This document shows positions 42,817-51,279 of a stretch of DNA of 64,000 bases, one piece after another; the stretch's first letter is position 1; each line of letters starts with the position of its first letter. The translations under genes and the position numbers were made by a program. This stretch comes from Bacteroidota bacterium (GTDB lineage: Bacteria; Bacteroidota; Bacteroidia; Palsa-965). The stretch spans positions 24,500 to 88,499 of the forward strand of contig JAAFIA010000006.1 in the NCBI GenBank assembly GCA_013298545.1. The letters run 5' to 3'. The notes under the pieces are model-generated. The model was not told the DNA's origin and did no database searches. It saw only the letters and a list, made by a program, of their open reading frames with translations.

Positions 42817-43536
42817 CTATTCTGCTGGCAAATACGCATCCACAAAATCTTTTGCGCCTTCGTACGCGTTGGGTTTTAGGCGGAAGGCGATGTAGGTGAT
42901 TTTTTTCCCTTCGCCGAGAAAACGTTTTTCGTAACCCGTCTGGATATTCATCAACACTTCATTGTCCTTCATCTCGTTGTAAATATCGTTGGAGCAAGCA
43001 AGTATTTCGTGGCCTTCCTCAACGAGCATCTTGCGTGTGTAATCGTGCAGATCGATGCTGTCTGTTTTGAGATGAATGGTTCCGCCTGGTTTAAGCAAGC
43101 GTACATAGCGTTTTAGAAATGAAGGCGATGTGAGCCGTTTGCGCGGTTTTTCGAGTTGCGGATCAGGAAACGTAATCCAAATTTCATCGACTTCGTGTTT
43201 GCCAAAAAGTGCGTTTACAAAATCAATGCGTGTGCGCATGAAAGCGGCATTGGTCAAGTTTTCGTGGATCGCTTGACGTGCGCCAATAAACATACGCGAG
43301 CCTTTGATGTCGAGACCAATAAAATTTTGCTCGGGGAAACGACGCGCCAATCCAACGGTATATTCGCCTTTGCCGCAACCGAGTTCGAGCACAATGGGTT
43401 GTGTGTTTTTGAAATGTTGCTGTCGCCATTGCCCACGCAACGAAAGCGGGGCTTTGTACAAATCGGCAAGCATAAATTGCACCACATTGGGAAATTCCCG
43501 CATGGCGGCAAAGCGTTCGAGTTTCTTTTTTGACAT
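42817..43536 (-). CDS. trmB: tRNA (guanine-N7-)-methyltransferase
   Basis: 239 residues from the ATG at 43536 (a longer frame to 43584 starts upstream of the -7 element). It methylates G46 of tRNA at N7 using SAM. The SAM motif VLELGCGKGEYTVGLA lies near 52-67, the LDIKGSRMF acidic strand near 78-86, and ITFPDPQLEKPRKR near 124-137 is the TrmB signature that contacts tRNA. The C-terminus with ETGYEKRF-like residues (QTGYEKRFLGEGKKI) is typical. The 3' end overlaps a short match to the repeat found just downstream. Confidence 0.93.
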   Translation of the reverse strand: MSKKKLERFAAMREFPNVVQFMLADLYKAPLSLRGQWRQQHFKNTQPIVLELGCGKGEYTVGLARRFPEQNFIGLDIKGSRMFIGARQAIHENLTNAAFMRTRIDFVNALFGKHEVDEIWITFPDPQLEKPRKRLTSPSFLKRYVRLLKPGGTIHLKTDSIDLHDYTRKMLVEEGHEILACSNDIYNEMKDNEVLMNIQTGYEKRFLGEGKKITYIAFRLKPNAYEGAKDFVDAYLPAE

Positions 43537-43551
43537 GATTGAAAAGCGATG

Positions 43552-43559
43552 CAAAAGTA
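43552..43559 (-). promoter_or_regulatory. -7 element TACTTTTG for trmB
   Basis: Exact TAnnTTTG match on the minus strand, 15 bp before the ATG at 43536. It supports this start over the upstream one. Confidence 0.55.
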
Positions 43560-43656
43560 AGAAGAGTAAAGGAAAAAAGCACAACTAACAAAGATCAAAT
43601 GCTACTAGAACACATTCACTCAAAACCTAAATTGCAGCGTGTAATCATAGGCGATG

Positions 43657-44328
43657 TCAGTTATCCTCCTTCTTATACGCATGCCATGTTTCATCTTCTT
43701 TGCTTTTTAAAAGAAATTTATTTTTCCCTCTTCGTTTTAGTTTATACGTTTCTTCTGTGCCGTCTGCTATTTGTCGATTAAAATTATCGGCCAGATGCAC
43801 CGTCAACACACAATGCCTGTCAGCAATAAATACGAAATCATAAAAAGAAAAACCAATATAACGAATCGAAATTTTGTAGCACTGTTTATTATTAGGCAGT
43901 TCAAAAGAAACCAAGCCATCTAAATTCGTTGATGCCCCAAAACGAGCATGTGTCAATGTATCTTCACAAACAACAGCGGCAAATGGCAAGGCTGAGCTAT
44001 CGCGCAAATCAAACACCTGAACGCTTAGTTTCACTTTATCGGAACTTGCTGGCAAATACGTTATGTGTGCTTTGTTTGCATGAATTCCAATAGAGTCCTT
44101 TGTATAGTGAAACGTGATCCTCTTCCAATTCATCGTATAAGTCCCAGAACCCGCATGACTTCCTGTGCAATCGCTATAACTATACTGAAACCGCTTGTTT
44201 TCAAAAAACGTATAGCAGTCGCCACCGAAACCACCAAAGCTTTGACAATAAGTTCCTTCCAGTTGCTGTGCAAATAAACGTGTAAGAGGAATGATCACTG
44301 TACATAGAAAAAGGAATGCGCGTTTCAT
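43657..44328 (-). CDS. exported protein with a carboxypeptidase-regulatory-like segment
   Basis: 223 residues with a signal peptide (about 1-20, ending FAQQ). Residues 25-85 have an N-terminal beta domain (FFENKRFQYSYSDCTGSHAG) with GTYTMNWKRITFHY, typical of small Bacteroidota lipocalin-like proteins. Residues 98-180 (LSVQVFDLRDSSALPFAAVV, then the FGASTNLDGLVSFELP turn) fit a CarboxypepD_reg-like beta sandwich. The C-terminus is basic. Its function is not known to me. Confidence 0.7.
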   Translation of the reverse strand: MKRAFLFLCTVIIPLTRLFAQQLEGTYCQSFGGFGGDCYTFFENKRFQYSYSDCTGSHAGSGTYTMNWKRITFHYTKDSIGIHANKAHITYLPASSDKVKLSVQVFDLRDSSALPFAAVVCEDTLTHARFGASTNLDGLVSFELPNNKQCYKISIRYIGFSFYDFVFIADRHCVLTVHLADNFNRQIADGTEETYKLKRRGKNKFLLKSKEDETWHAYKKEDN

Positions 44329-44418
44329 AAGTCTATTTTTAAATTTCGTTTAGGTATTGGACGCATGATAATTCTTTTTCCATACACACTCAACCTGTTT
44401 TTTCAATTCAACTAAACT

Positions 44419-44426
44419 TATCTTTG
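44419..44426 (+). promoter_or_regulatory. -7 element TATCTTTG next to the glycosyltransferase start codon
   Basis: Exact TAnnTTTG match ending 5 nt before the ATG at 44432. Same geometry as the kinase at 39822. Confidence 0.6.
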
Positions 44427-44431
44427 AAACA

Positions 44432-45526
44432 ATGATTCAACAAACGCAACGCCGCATTCTCGTTGCTCCACTCGATTGGGGCTTGGGCCATGCTACGCGT
44501 TGTGTGCCTGTGATACGCGCCTTGCTTGATGCGGGTGCGGCGGTAATCATTGCTGCTGATGGTCGTTCGTATTATTTTTTGCAGAAAGAATTTCCAGATG
44601 TTCCGTTGGTGCGTTTGCCCGGCTATTCGGTAACGTATCCGCGAAGCCGTTACCTCACGCTCAATTTACTCTTGCAAAGTCCACGCATTCTGAAACAAAT
44701 TCATCGCGAGCATGCGTTAGTGAAGGAGTTGGTAAAAAAATATCAAATTGACACCATCATCTCCGACAATCGTTTTGCTTGCCGCACCGAATCCACGTAC
44801 AACATCTACATCACGCATCAATTGCACATCAAAGCTTCCGTTGCAGGTGGCATGGCTACGCGCATTCACCGCAATTATTACGAACGTTTTGACGAAATTT
44901 GGGTGCCGGATCTTGCCGGCGAAGAAAATTTATCGGGCGAACTGAGTCATAAAATTCGTCCTGCAATTCCTACACATTTCATCGGGCCGCTCTCGCGTTT
45001 TTCCAATCGCACCAAAGCAGAAAAATCGGACGATTCATTTATCCTCATTTTACTCAGTGGCCCAGAGCCACAGCGTAGCCTGTTGGAAGATATTTTAATT
45101 GCACAATTCAAAAATGCTACGGAAAACATCAAACTCGTGCGCGGCATTACCGAAAGCAATGAAACACAAGAAATACGTGCTGGATTTTTTTCTTACGATC
45201 ACGCCACAAGTGCTCAACTTGAACAATGGATTCAGCAAGCCGCTGTTGTCATTGCTCGTTCTGGTTACTCAACCCTTTGCGACCTTGCTGTGTTTGGAAA
45301 AAAATTAATCGCTATTCCCACACCGGGGCAAACCGAGCAAGAGTATTTGGCGCAATGGCACAGTGCCAACAAACGCCTCGTGTTTCAAACGCAAGCCGAT
45401 TTTTCGTGGAATACGTTTCCTCCTATTTCCGAACTTCCTACTCTATCGTTGCAGGTAAACACAAGCGATTTATTGCAACGTGTTGTAAAACGATTGCTAA
45501 CCCATACGCTCAAACACACGGAATAA
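44432..45526 (+). CDS. MurG-like glycosyltransferase
   Basis: 364 residues of the GT-B type. The N-terminal LVAPLDWGLGHATRCVPVI (about 10-28) is the Gly-rich acceptor-side loop with the conserved GH, and the C-terminal domain has VVIARSGYSTLCDLAVFGKKL and IPTPGQTEQEYLA, the nucleotide-sugar site of MurG-type enzymes. No membrane segment is visible. This family in Bacteroidota is annotated as glycosyltransferase or UDP-GlcNAc:LPS-like transferase. The acceptor is unknown. The next gene, RDD, follows after 52 bp. Confidence 0.85.
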   Translation: MIQQTQRRILVAPLDWGLGHATRCVPVIRALLDAGAAVIIAADGRSYYFLQKEFPDVPLVRLPGYSVTYPRSRYLTLNLLLQSPRILKQIHREHALVKELVKKYQIDTIISDNRFACRTESTYNIYITHQLHIKASVAGGMATRIHRNYYERFDEIWVPDLAGEENLSGELSHKIRPAIPTHFIGPLSRFSNRTKAEKSDDSFILILLSGPEPQRSLLEDILIAQFKNATENIKLVRGITESNETQEIRAGFFSYDHATSAQLEQWIQQAAVVIARSGYSTLCDLAVFGKKLIAIPTPGQTEQEYLAQWHSANKRLVFQTQADFSWNTFPPISELPTLSLQVNTSDLLQRVVKRLLTHTLKHTE

Positions 45527-45578
45527 TTCGGTTATCAATGCGCTACTTTTTGTAATTTCGTCCAAAGACTTAACCCAA

Positions 45579-46322
45579 TTGGAACAATTCAACGTTCACA
45601 CCACACAAAATGTGGTGATTCAATATACACCAGCCAATATTGGTGAGCGGCTTCTTGCGCGTTTGCTCGATCTGGTCATTTTTGGCGTGTATTTATTTTT
45701 CGCATTTCTGATTTTGATAAAATCAATCGAAGGCATCGGCGATCTTGAAGATTTTCCGGTCATTGCCACATTGATTTGTTTGCCTGTTATTTTCTATACC
45801 ATCTGGATTGAATCCTTATTGAACGGGCGTTCGTTTGGAAAAATCATCATGGGTTTGAAAGTGGTGAAGATCTCTGGAAAGCCCGCAAGCGTTGGTGATT
45901 TTGCCATTCGTTGGTTGCTGCGCATGGTTGAAGGCGAAATCGCTTTGTTTACGGGTTTACAGATTCCGGTTGCTTTGGTGAGTGGGAAAGGACAACGTTT
46001 GGGCGATATGCTTGCCGGGACGGCCCTCATTCGCACACGGCACCAGACACAAATTCACAACACCATTCTCAATTATGTCAATCCGCAATACCGCGTGGTT
46101 TTTCCGCAGGTTGAGAAACTCAACGACAATGATGTTGCCATCATCAAAGATGTGATGCAACAAGCCTTGCAAAACGAACAGTACGGAACGATTGAGTTAT
46201 TGGCCACCAAAGTAAAAGATACCATTGGTGTTTATCCGCCGATTGATCAACTGCCTTCGATGCAATTTTTAAATATTGTTTTGGCTGATTATACGCATTA
46301 TCACTTTGAGCAGAATAGATGA
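45579..46322 (+). CDS. RDD-family membrane protein
   Basis: 247 residues starting at TTG (no ATG close by). An N-terminal segment leads to the RDD motif: GERLLARLLDLVIFGVYL near 22-39 with the R-D-pair arrangement, a second membrane helix at 60-80, SLLNGRSFGKIIMGLKVVKI and a later amphipathic helix with RLGDMLAGTALIR. RDD proteins are small membrane proteins, some of which act in Na+ or glycine betaine transport, while the function of most is unknown. The C-terminal 80 residues are soluble. It ends at a strong terminator that also serves rng. Confidence 0.82.
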   Translation: MEQFNVHTTQNVVIQYTPANIGERLLARLLDLVIFGVYLFFAFLILIKSIEGIGDLEDFPVIATLICLPVIFYTIWIESLLNGRSFGKIIMGLKVVKISGKPASVGDFAIRWLLRMVEGEIALFTGLQIPVALVSGKGQRLGDMLAGTALIRTRHQTQIHNTILNYVNPQYRVVFPQVEKLNDNDVAIIKDVMQQALQNEQYGTIELLATKVKDTIGVYPPIDQLPSMQFLNIVLADYTHYHFEQNR

Positions 46323-46342
46323 TGCGTTAAACTTCACTCATA

Positions 46343-46376
46343 AAAAAACCGGCAACAACATGTTACCGGTTTTTTT
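46343..46376. terminator. bidirectional terminator
   Basis: AAAACCGG-C-AACA pairs with TGTT-A-CCGGTTTT over ACA, with A and T runs on either side. It lies between the convergent RDD and rng genes. Confidence 0.88.
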
Positions 46377-46385
46377 GTGCATCAA

Positions 46386-47936
46386 TTAAAATTTGATCTC
46401 GTCTTCGTTTTTGCTAAAGAATTTATATTCTAAGAAATTGTACGAAGAATCTTCTTTTACAACTATTGGTTTCTTGTAGTGCCAGCGCCATTTGCGGCGC
46501 AGCGACCAGATTCCTTTTTCGAGATAGGCTGCAATGAAGGGATGAACAGCAATGGTTACGGATGGTTGGTTTTGTTCGCGCAACACGTAACGCAAATTAT
46601 TTTCGATTTGATCGATCAGTAAAACACTGGCTTGAACTTCGCCCGTACCGCCACAGGAAGGACATTTTTCGGCGGTTTCGATGTTCGTTTCCGGACGAAC
46701 ACGTTCACGGGTGATCTGTACCAAACCAAATTTACTTGGGGGCAAAATCGTATGCTTTGCACGATCGACTTTCATTTCGTCGCGCAATTTATTGTACAAC
46801 AACTTCCGGTTATTGGGCGAATGCAAGTCGATAAAATCGATGACGATGATACCGCCCATGTCGCGCAAACGAAGCTGACGTGCTACTTCCACAGCAGCTT
46901 CCATGTTAACGTCGAGCGCATTCGTTTCTTGGTCGTTGTTTGATTTGGAGCGATTACCGCTATTGACATCGACAACGTGTAAGGCTTCGGTGTGTTCAAT
47001 AATCAGGTAAGCACCACTTTTCATGGTGATCGTTTTTCCGAATAGGGCTTTGATTTGTCGTTCAATGCCAAAGTGCTCGAAAATAGAAACAGGACCTTTG
47101 TACTGTTTGAGAATTTTTTCCTTGTCAGGAGCAATCGACTGGAGAAACATTTTAATCTCGTCGTGAGTGCGTCCGTCGTTCACATGAATAGCGCTGAACG
47201 AATTGTTCAACATATCACGGAGAATGGCTGAGGTGCGGTTTAATTCACCTAGCACGCGCTGCGGCGGTTTGGCCGTGGTCAGTTCTTGGAAGCAAGTGTT
47301 CCATTTACTCACCAGATCGTTCATGTCGGCATCGAGGTCAGCAACTCCTTTTCCTTCGGCAACGGTTCGCACGATCACCCCAAAATTTTTGGGTTTGATA
47401 CTCATGATCAAACGCTTGAGTCGCTCACGCTCCTCGCTGCTTTTGATTTTTTGCGATACCGAAACTTTTTCGGCAAAAGGAATTAATACAATGTAGCGTC
47501 CAGCAATAGAGAGTTCCGAAGTAATGCGCGGGCCTTTAGTCGAAATCGGTTCTTTAGCGATTTGAATAAGGACGAGCTGATCGGTTTGGAGCACATCGGT
47601 AATTTTTCCGTCTTTTTGAATTTCGGGCTCATTTTTGAAATAGGTGAGCGCAGCATGTTTTTGCTTTCCCGTAGCAGCCGCACGAACAAATTTGTTCAGT
47701 GAGAGTACATTGGGACCGAGGTCAAAATAGTGCAGAAAAGCATCTTTCTCGTAACCAACATCCACGAACGCGGCATTTAAACCGGGCATTACTTTACGCA
47801 CTTTGCCAAGGTAAATATCTCCAACTCCGAATTGAGAATTACTCTTTTCGCGGTTGATTTCTACCAGACGTTTGTCGTGCGTAAGGGCAATGACGACTTC
47901 CGAAGAAGCGGCATCAATAATGAGTTCGTTCGACAC
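46386..47936 (-). CDS. rng: ribonuclease E/G family endoribonuclease
   Basis: 516 residues, beginning at GTG. It has an S1-type N-terminal domain (GDIYLGKVRKVMPGLNAAFVD, about 42-62), the DNase I-like catalytic domain with the magnesium aspartates (HVVDVNSGNRSKS near 325-337 and GIIVIDFIDLHSP near 365-377) and the zinc-link CPSCGGTGEV that bridges subunits. It processes rRNA 5' ends and begins decay of mRNA. The RNase G length, without the long RNase E tail, fits this phylum. A strong minus-strand terminator lies upstream, so it has its own promoter. Confidence 0.95.
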   Translation of the reverse strand: MSNELIIDAASSEVVIALTHDKRLVEINREKSNSQFGVGDIYLGKVRKVMPGLNAAFVDVGYEKDAFLHYFDLGPNVLSLNKFVRAAATGKQKHAALTYFKNEPEIQKDGKITDVLQTDQLVLIQIAKEPISTKGPRITSELSIAGRYIVLIPFAEKVSVSQKIKSSEERERLKRLIMSIKPKNFGVIVRTVAEGKGVADLDADMNDLVSKWNTCFQELTTAKPPQRVLGELNRTSAILRDMLNNSFSAIHVNDGRTHDEIKMFLQSIAPDKEKILKQYKGPVSIFEHFGIERQIKALFGKTITMKSGAYLIIEHTEALHVVDVNSGNRSKSNNDQETNALDVNMEAAVEVARQLRLRDMGGIIVIDFIDLHSPNNRKLLYNKLRDEMKVDRAKHTILPPSKFGLVQITRERVRPETNIETAEKCPSCGGTGEVQASVLLIDQIENNLRYVLREQNQPSVTIAVHPFIAAYLEKGIWSLRRKWRWHYKKPIVVKEDSSYNFLEYKFFSKNEDEIKF

Positions 47937-47962
47937 GTGTCAATGGGATGTAATGCAAAAAT

Positions 47963-48003
47963 CCCAACACCCGCTGCCAGCCTGAGGCTGGTAACGGGTT
48001 GGG
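47963..48003 (-). terminator. strong minus-strand terminator
   Basis: Stem CCCAAC...GTTGGG with CCAGCC/GGCTGG inside over a short TGA loop. On the minus strand a T tract follows at 47957-47962. It ends transcription from the ribosomal-type protein or TPR gene upstream of rng. Confidence 0.8.
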
Positions 48004-48086
48004 CTTAATGCTTCTGATAAATAGATCAAGAAATGGGGAATAACCAAGAGCAAAAGAATTGCGTTGATCATTAAACTCCCATCCGA

Positions 48087-48182
48087 CTAGCGGCTCTTCT
48101 TCTTGTGACGGTTTTTCCGCAGACGTTTTTTCCGTTTGTGGGTCGCCATTTTATGACGTTTTCTTTTTTTTCCGCTTGGCAT
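48087..48182 (-). CDS. 31-residue AURKAIP1/COX24-domain ribosomal-type protein
   Basis: A very short basic frame from ATG (48182) to TAG: it starts MPSGKKRKRHKMATHKRKKR and ends RKNRHKKKSR, 31 residues with 20 Lys, Arg or His. The KRKRHK...HKRKKRLRKNRHKKK pattern is that of the AURKAIP1/COX24 family (DUF1713), which corresponds to the mitochondrial ribosomal protein mS38 and to tiny basic bacterial ribosome subunits. In Bacteroidota it is nearly universal but often missed for its length. It ends 124 bp before a terminator upstream of rng and begins 12 bp after the TPR gene, with which it may share a transcript. Confidence 0.85.
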   Translation of the reverse strand: MPSGKKRKRHKMATHKRKKRLRKNRHKKKSR

Positions 48183-48194
48183 GAGCTTTCGGTA

Positions 48195-49037
48195 TTAATG
48201 GTTGTTTTTAAGACGTCGGAGAAAATTTTCCAGATTGATTTTCAATTCGGGATCAGATTCTTTTGACAGATTGAGTTCGTATTCTTTGACGGCGTTTGCT
48301 GTGTCGCCCTGACTGAGCAGCAAATCGCCAATTTGCAAATGGACCGAAATGAATTCGGGGCGCAATCGCAGAATTTTCCGGTAACGGGCAATGGCCTTGT
48401 CGATTTGTTGTGAGCGTTCGGCAAAAGCGGCGAGCGCAAACTGTGCATCGAGGTTGGTCGAATCGGCTTTCTCTACTTCAAGAAGCAAGGAAATACCTTT
48501 CATGGGGTCTGAAGTTCCATCGACAATACAAGCACCGAGCATGACTTTGGCGGTCAGGTTTTTCGGTTCGAGTTCGAGGGCTTTTTCAAAACATTGAATG
48601 GCCGATTCGAAGAGCGTTGGCATATCTTCGGGATGCTGGCTATTGGCGGCGGCGCTGTGGTAATAACGTCCGGCCAATGCCCAATCTGTTCCCGATCCGT
48701 TGGTTTGTTTGGCGCGTTGTTCGGCGTACCAACCTGCAAGTACATATACTTTACGTGCAGAAAGGCGCGACGAGAGCGTATCAAACAAAGCTGCTTTTTT
48801 CAACACATTCGATTCGGCGGCAATGGCTTTGTCGAGGGTGGCAATTTCGGCGGCTAAACCTTCGGGAAGAAGCTTGCGTTCATCAGCTAAAATAGCCTCA
48901 AACGGTCGCTCTTCATGATCGTGCTTCGTTACTGGAGCATTACGTTTTTCAGGTGTAATGCGGGCAAAACTAAAAAGAACGGAACACACAATGACTGCGC
49001 CGATTACCACAAGCTGAGGGGTGGAAAAACGTCGCAT
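48195..49037 (-). CDS. membrane-anchored TPR protein
   Basis: 280 residues. One N-terminal membrane helix (about 9-25) and then a periplasmic or cytoplasmic region with TPR-like repeats: AALFDTLSSRLSAR, AIQCFEKALELEPKNLTAKV near 142-161, ISLLLEVEKADSTNLDAQFA and AIARYRKILRLRPEFISVHL near 213-232. TPR proteins serve as scaffolds. In this phylum a TPR protein lies between rng and the HU gene in a conserved group with mutY. It has no known function of its own here. Confidence 0.85.
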   Translation of the reverse strand: MRRFSTPQLVVIGAVIVCSVLFSFARITPEKRNAPVTKHDHEERPFEAILADERKLLPEGLAAEIATLDKAIAAESNVLKKAALFDTLSSRLSARKVYVLAGWYAEQRAKQTNGSGTDWALAGRYYHSAAANSQHPEDMPTLFESAIQCFEKALELEPKNLTAKVMLGACIVDGTSDPMKGISLLLEVEKADSTNLDAQFALAAFAERSQQIDKAIARYRKILRLRPEFISVHLQIGDLLLSQGDTANAVKEYELNLSKESDPELKINLENFLRRLKNNH

Positions 49038-49048
49038 CCTTGTCTGTT

Positions 49049-49313
49049 TTAAGAAGCCTTAACGCTTTTCTTTACTTTATCGGTAAAGGTTTTAGCGGGC
49101 TTGAATGCCGGAACATGGTGTGCCGGAATAATGACAGTTGTATTTTTAGAGATATTGCGTCCGGTTTTTTCGGCGCGGCGCTTTACGATAAAGCTGCCAA
49201 ATCCACGCAAATAAACATTATCTCCTTTAGCAAGCGAGTTCTTGATCACTTTCATGAACGCTTCTACGCTGTGTTTTTTCAGCAATTTCTGCTACCACGT
49301 CTGCTTTCGTCAT
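49049..49313 (-). pseudogene. HU-family DNA-binding protein gene, frameshifted by a small internal deletion
   Basis: The expected HU start MTKADVVAEIAEKT is encoded from ATG 49313 to about 49272, and the rest of HU (SVEAFMKVIKNSLAKGDNV and the beta arms RGFGSFIVKRRAEKTGRNIS, ending KKSVKAS) from 49270 to 49049, but in another frame. HU normally has about ten residues between EKT and VEAF (GxxKADxxxx); only 4 nt lie there, so roughly 26 nt are missing. Continuing in the first frame stops after 28 residues. A downstream frame could only start at TTG 49285 and would lack helix 1, the dimer core. Either the gene is broken or this is a sequence or assembly error. Position beside mutY and rng is that of the conserved HU gene. 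Confidence 0.8.
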
Positions 49314-49373
49314 ACTTCGTGTAATCGATTAACTTTCAATTATTTACTGCATGGCTTTTCCGATGCAGGGCTG

Positions 49374-49381
49374 CAAAATTA
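49374..49381 (-). promoter_or_regulatory. -7 element TAATTTTG for the HU gene
   Basis: Exact TAnnTTTG match on the minus strand, 60 bp before the HU ATG at 49313. The promoter seems intact though the gene is frameshifted. Confidence 0.5.
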
Positions 49382-49413
49382 CACTTTTATCCGGCTCACC
49401 CAAATTTCCAGCT

Positions 49414-49441
49414 AATTTTACAGCCATAATCCTGTAAAATT
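49414..49441. repeat. 10-bp inverted repeat between HU and mutY
   Basis: AATTTTACAG and CTGTAAAATT are perfect complements separated by 8 nt. The pair lies 20 bp before the mutY ATG in the divergent gap and could be an operator or a hairpin in the mutY leader. Confidence 0.4.
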
Positions 49442-49461
49442 GTAGGGTTTTGCCCTGAAAT

Positions 49462-50523
49462 ATGGACTTTTCGACTGAATTAAAATTTTGGTACCGTCAA
49501 AATGCCCGCGATTTGCCTTGGCGGCATACCACCGATCCGTACAAAATATGGTTATCGGAAATTATTCTCCAACAAACCCGTGTCGATCAGGGCATGAGCT
49601 ACTATTATAAGTTCACCGAAAACTACCCAACCGTTTTTGACCTGGCCCAAGCACCCGAAACACAAATTCTGCGCGATTGGCAGGGCCTTGGCTATTACTC
49701 GCGCGCCCGAAATTTGCACACCACAGCAAAATTGATTGTCTCTGATTGGGGCGGCAAATTCCCGACAACATACAGCGATCTCTTAAAACTCAAAGGCGTT
49801 GGCGAATACACCGCAGCCGCAATTTCCTCGATTTGCTTTCGCGAAGCCAAACCCGTTGTTGATGGCAATGTATATCGTGTGTTGGCGCGCGTGTTTGGCG
49901 AATCGACACCTATTGATAGCACAAGCGGAAAAAAACGCTTCCGCGAATTGGCCGAATCGCTCCTAGATCATTCCGAACCCGATGTCTATAATCAAGCCAT
50001 CATGGAATTTGGTGCACGGCAATGTACGCCTAGAAATCCCAATTGCCCGATTTGTCCATTAGCTGCATCGTGCGTTGCGAGAAAGGAGCATAAAATTGCG
50101 GTATTACCCGTCAAAGCTGGGAAAACCAAAATAACTGAACGGTGGATGAATTACTTGATTATTCGCCACAAAGACAACCTATACATCCGGCAACGAACAG
50201 CAAACGATATTTGGAAAAATCTTTGGGAATTTCCGCTGCTAGAAACAACAACAGCAACAGATCCCAAAACCTTAATGAAATCAACTGCATGGCGTACTTT
50301 ATGGCAAGAAATACCGTTTGAATTGAACCACGTATCAACCGAAATCAAACACATCCTCAGCCATCAAAAAATATGGATCCGCTTTTATGAACTTACCATT
50401 GACAAAGCGATTCCTAAAAAGCAACGACACGACTGGATTCAGATTAAAGAAGAACAATTAGAACAGCATGGCCTTCCCATCGCCTTGCACAAATACATCA
50501 CAAAAAAGCGAATTTCGCACTAG
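49462..50523 (+). CDS. mutY: A/G-specific adenine glycosylase
   Basis: 353 residues. It removes adenine paired with 8-oxoguanine. The catalytic Glu is E33 in [13 protein letters not shown], the HhH is [15 protein letters not shown] near 113-127, and D134 in [16 protein letters not shown] is the conserved Asp. The 4Fe-4S cluster ligands are C188-x6-C195-x2-C198-x5-C204. A C-terminal NUDT-like domain (about 225-345) that reads 8-oxoG follows. It lies next to HU and ssb in the usual Bacteroidota order. The ssb start codon follows 94 nt after the mutY stop. Confidence 0.95.
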   Translation: MDFSTELKFWYRQNARDLPWRHTTDPYKIWLSEIILQQTRVDQGMSYYYKFTENYPTVFDLAQAPETQILRDWQGLGYYSRARNLHTTAKLIVSDWGGKFPTTYSDLLKLKGVGEYTAAAISSICFREAKPVVDGNVYRVLARVFGESTPIDSTSGKKRFRELAESLLDHSEPDVYNQAIMEFGARQCTPRNPNCPICPLAASCVARKEHKIAVLPVKAGKTKITERWMNYLIIRHKDNLYIRQRTANDIWKNLWEFPLLETTTATDPKTLMKSTAWRTLWQEIPFELNHVSTEIKHILSHQKIWIRFYELTIDKAIPKKQRHDWIQIKEEQLEQHGLPIALHKYITKKRISH

Positions 50524-50549
50524 AGTTTTGGTTTATTCGCGAACTACAT

Positions 50550-50557
50550 TACTTTTG
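50550..50557 (+). promoter_or_regulatory. -7 element TACTTTTG for ssb
   Basis: Exact TAnnTTTG match 60 bp before the ATG at 50618. Confidence 0.5.
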
Positions 50558-50617
50558 ACAAATAACATTTATACTAGCAACCAAATTTTTCTATCCGCTT
50601 TTAAAAAATCAGTTCAC

Positions 50618-51202
50618 ATGGCAGGCGTAAACAAAGTCATTCTCATTGGTAATCTGGGCAAAGATCCCGAAGTCCGTTATCTCGAAGGTGGAATCGCAGT
50701 AGCGAATTTTCCGATGGCAACAACAGAATCATTCCGCGACAAAAACGGAAACAAAAACGAACAAACCGAATGGCATCAAATCGTTCTTTGGCGACGACTC
50801 GCCGAAGTGGCGGAAAAATTCCTGAAAAAAGGAATGCAGGTGTACATTGAAGGGAAAATTCGCAGTCGTCAGTGGGAAGACAAAGACGGCAACCGCCGAT
50901 TCACAACCGAAATTTTTGGCGATTCGCTCACCATTCTTTCGAGCTTCAAACGTGAAGACGGTGTTAATCCGAACTACAATTCAGCTGGCGGCTACAACAA
51001 CAATGCTGGTAGTAGTTATAATGCTGGAAATACAACAACCAACACCACAACCGATTCTCAGCAACGTCCATACACCCCAACACCCGGACAGCAACAACAA
51101 CAATACTATCAACAACAACAACAAAACGTACAGATCAATCCGGAAACAAATCCCATGCACCCTGCGGTTCTTGGCGATAACCCAGACGATCTTCCATTCT
51201 AA
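50618..51202 (+). CDS. ssb: single-stranded DNA-binding protein
   Basis: 194 residues from the ATG at 50618; the frame open from 50468 overlaps mutY and is not used. The OB fold covers about 1-110 ([15 protein letters not shown] at the start, then [20 protein letters not shown] and [18 protein letters not shown]). A Gln/Asn/Thr-rich disordered linker follows (about 115-178), and the C-terminal acidic tip is DNPDDLPF, the standard docking peptide for repair and replication partners. It protects single-stranded DNA as a tetramer. Confidence 0.95.
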   Translation: MAGVNKVILIGNLGKDPEVRYLEGGIAVANFPMATTESFRDKNGNKNEQTEWHQIVLWRRLAEVAEKFLKKGMQVYIEGKIRSRQWEDKDGNRRFTTEIFGDSLTILSSFKREDGVNPNYNSAGGYNNNAGSSYNAGNTTTNTTTDSQQRPYTPTPGQQQQQYYQQQQQNVQINPETNPMHPAVLGDNPDDLPF

Positions 51203-51207
51203 TATTT

Positions 51208-51227
51208 AGTTGATATATCAAATAAAA
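51208..51227 (+). repeat. copy of the AGTTGATNNATCAAATAAAA element
   Basis: AGTTGATATATCAAATAAAA just before the ssb terminator. Two further copies, at 36443-36462 and 37342-37361, differ only in the two centre bases (GT and AG). The TTGAT-NN-ATCAA arms are an inverted repeat. Confidence 0.7.
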
Positions 51228-51262
51228 AAACGGATCAGTAATTAAACTGATCCGTTTTTTTT
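51224..51262 (+). terminator. Rho-independent terminator
   Basis: AAAAACGGATCAG pairs with CTGATCCGTTTTT over TAATTAAA, with T residues after. It ends ssb, and the convergent delta-60 gene stops 18 bp further. Confidence 0.9.
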
Positions 51263-51279
51263 CGCAGCTAAAACTAAAC

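Noticed and set aside
42612..42899. 95-residue frame across the 48-bp tandem repeat
   Set aside because: Its repeated peptide (IARWVLC) follows only from the DNA repeat, and it overlaps the trmB 3' end on the other strand.
49049..49285. Shortened HU protein from an internal TTG
   Set aside because: It would lack helix 1 of HU, and the missing part is found just upstream in another frame. Frameshift is the better explanation.
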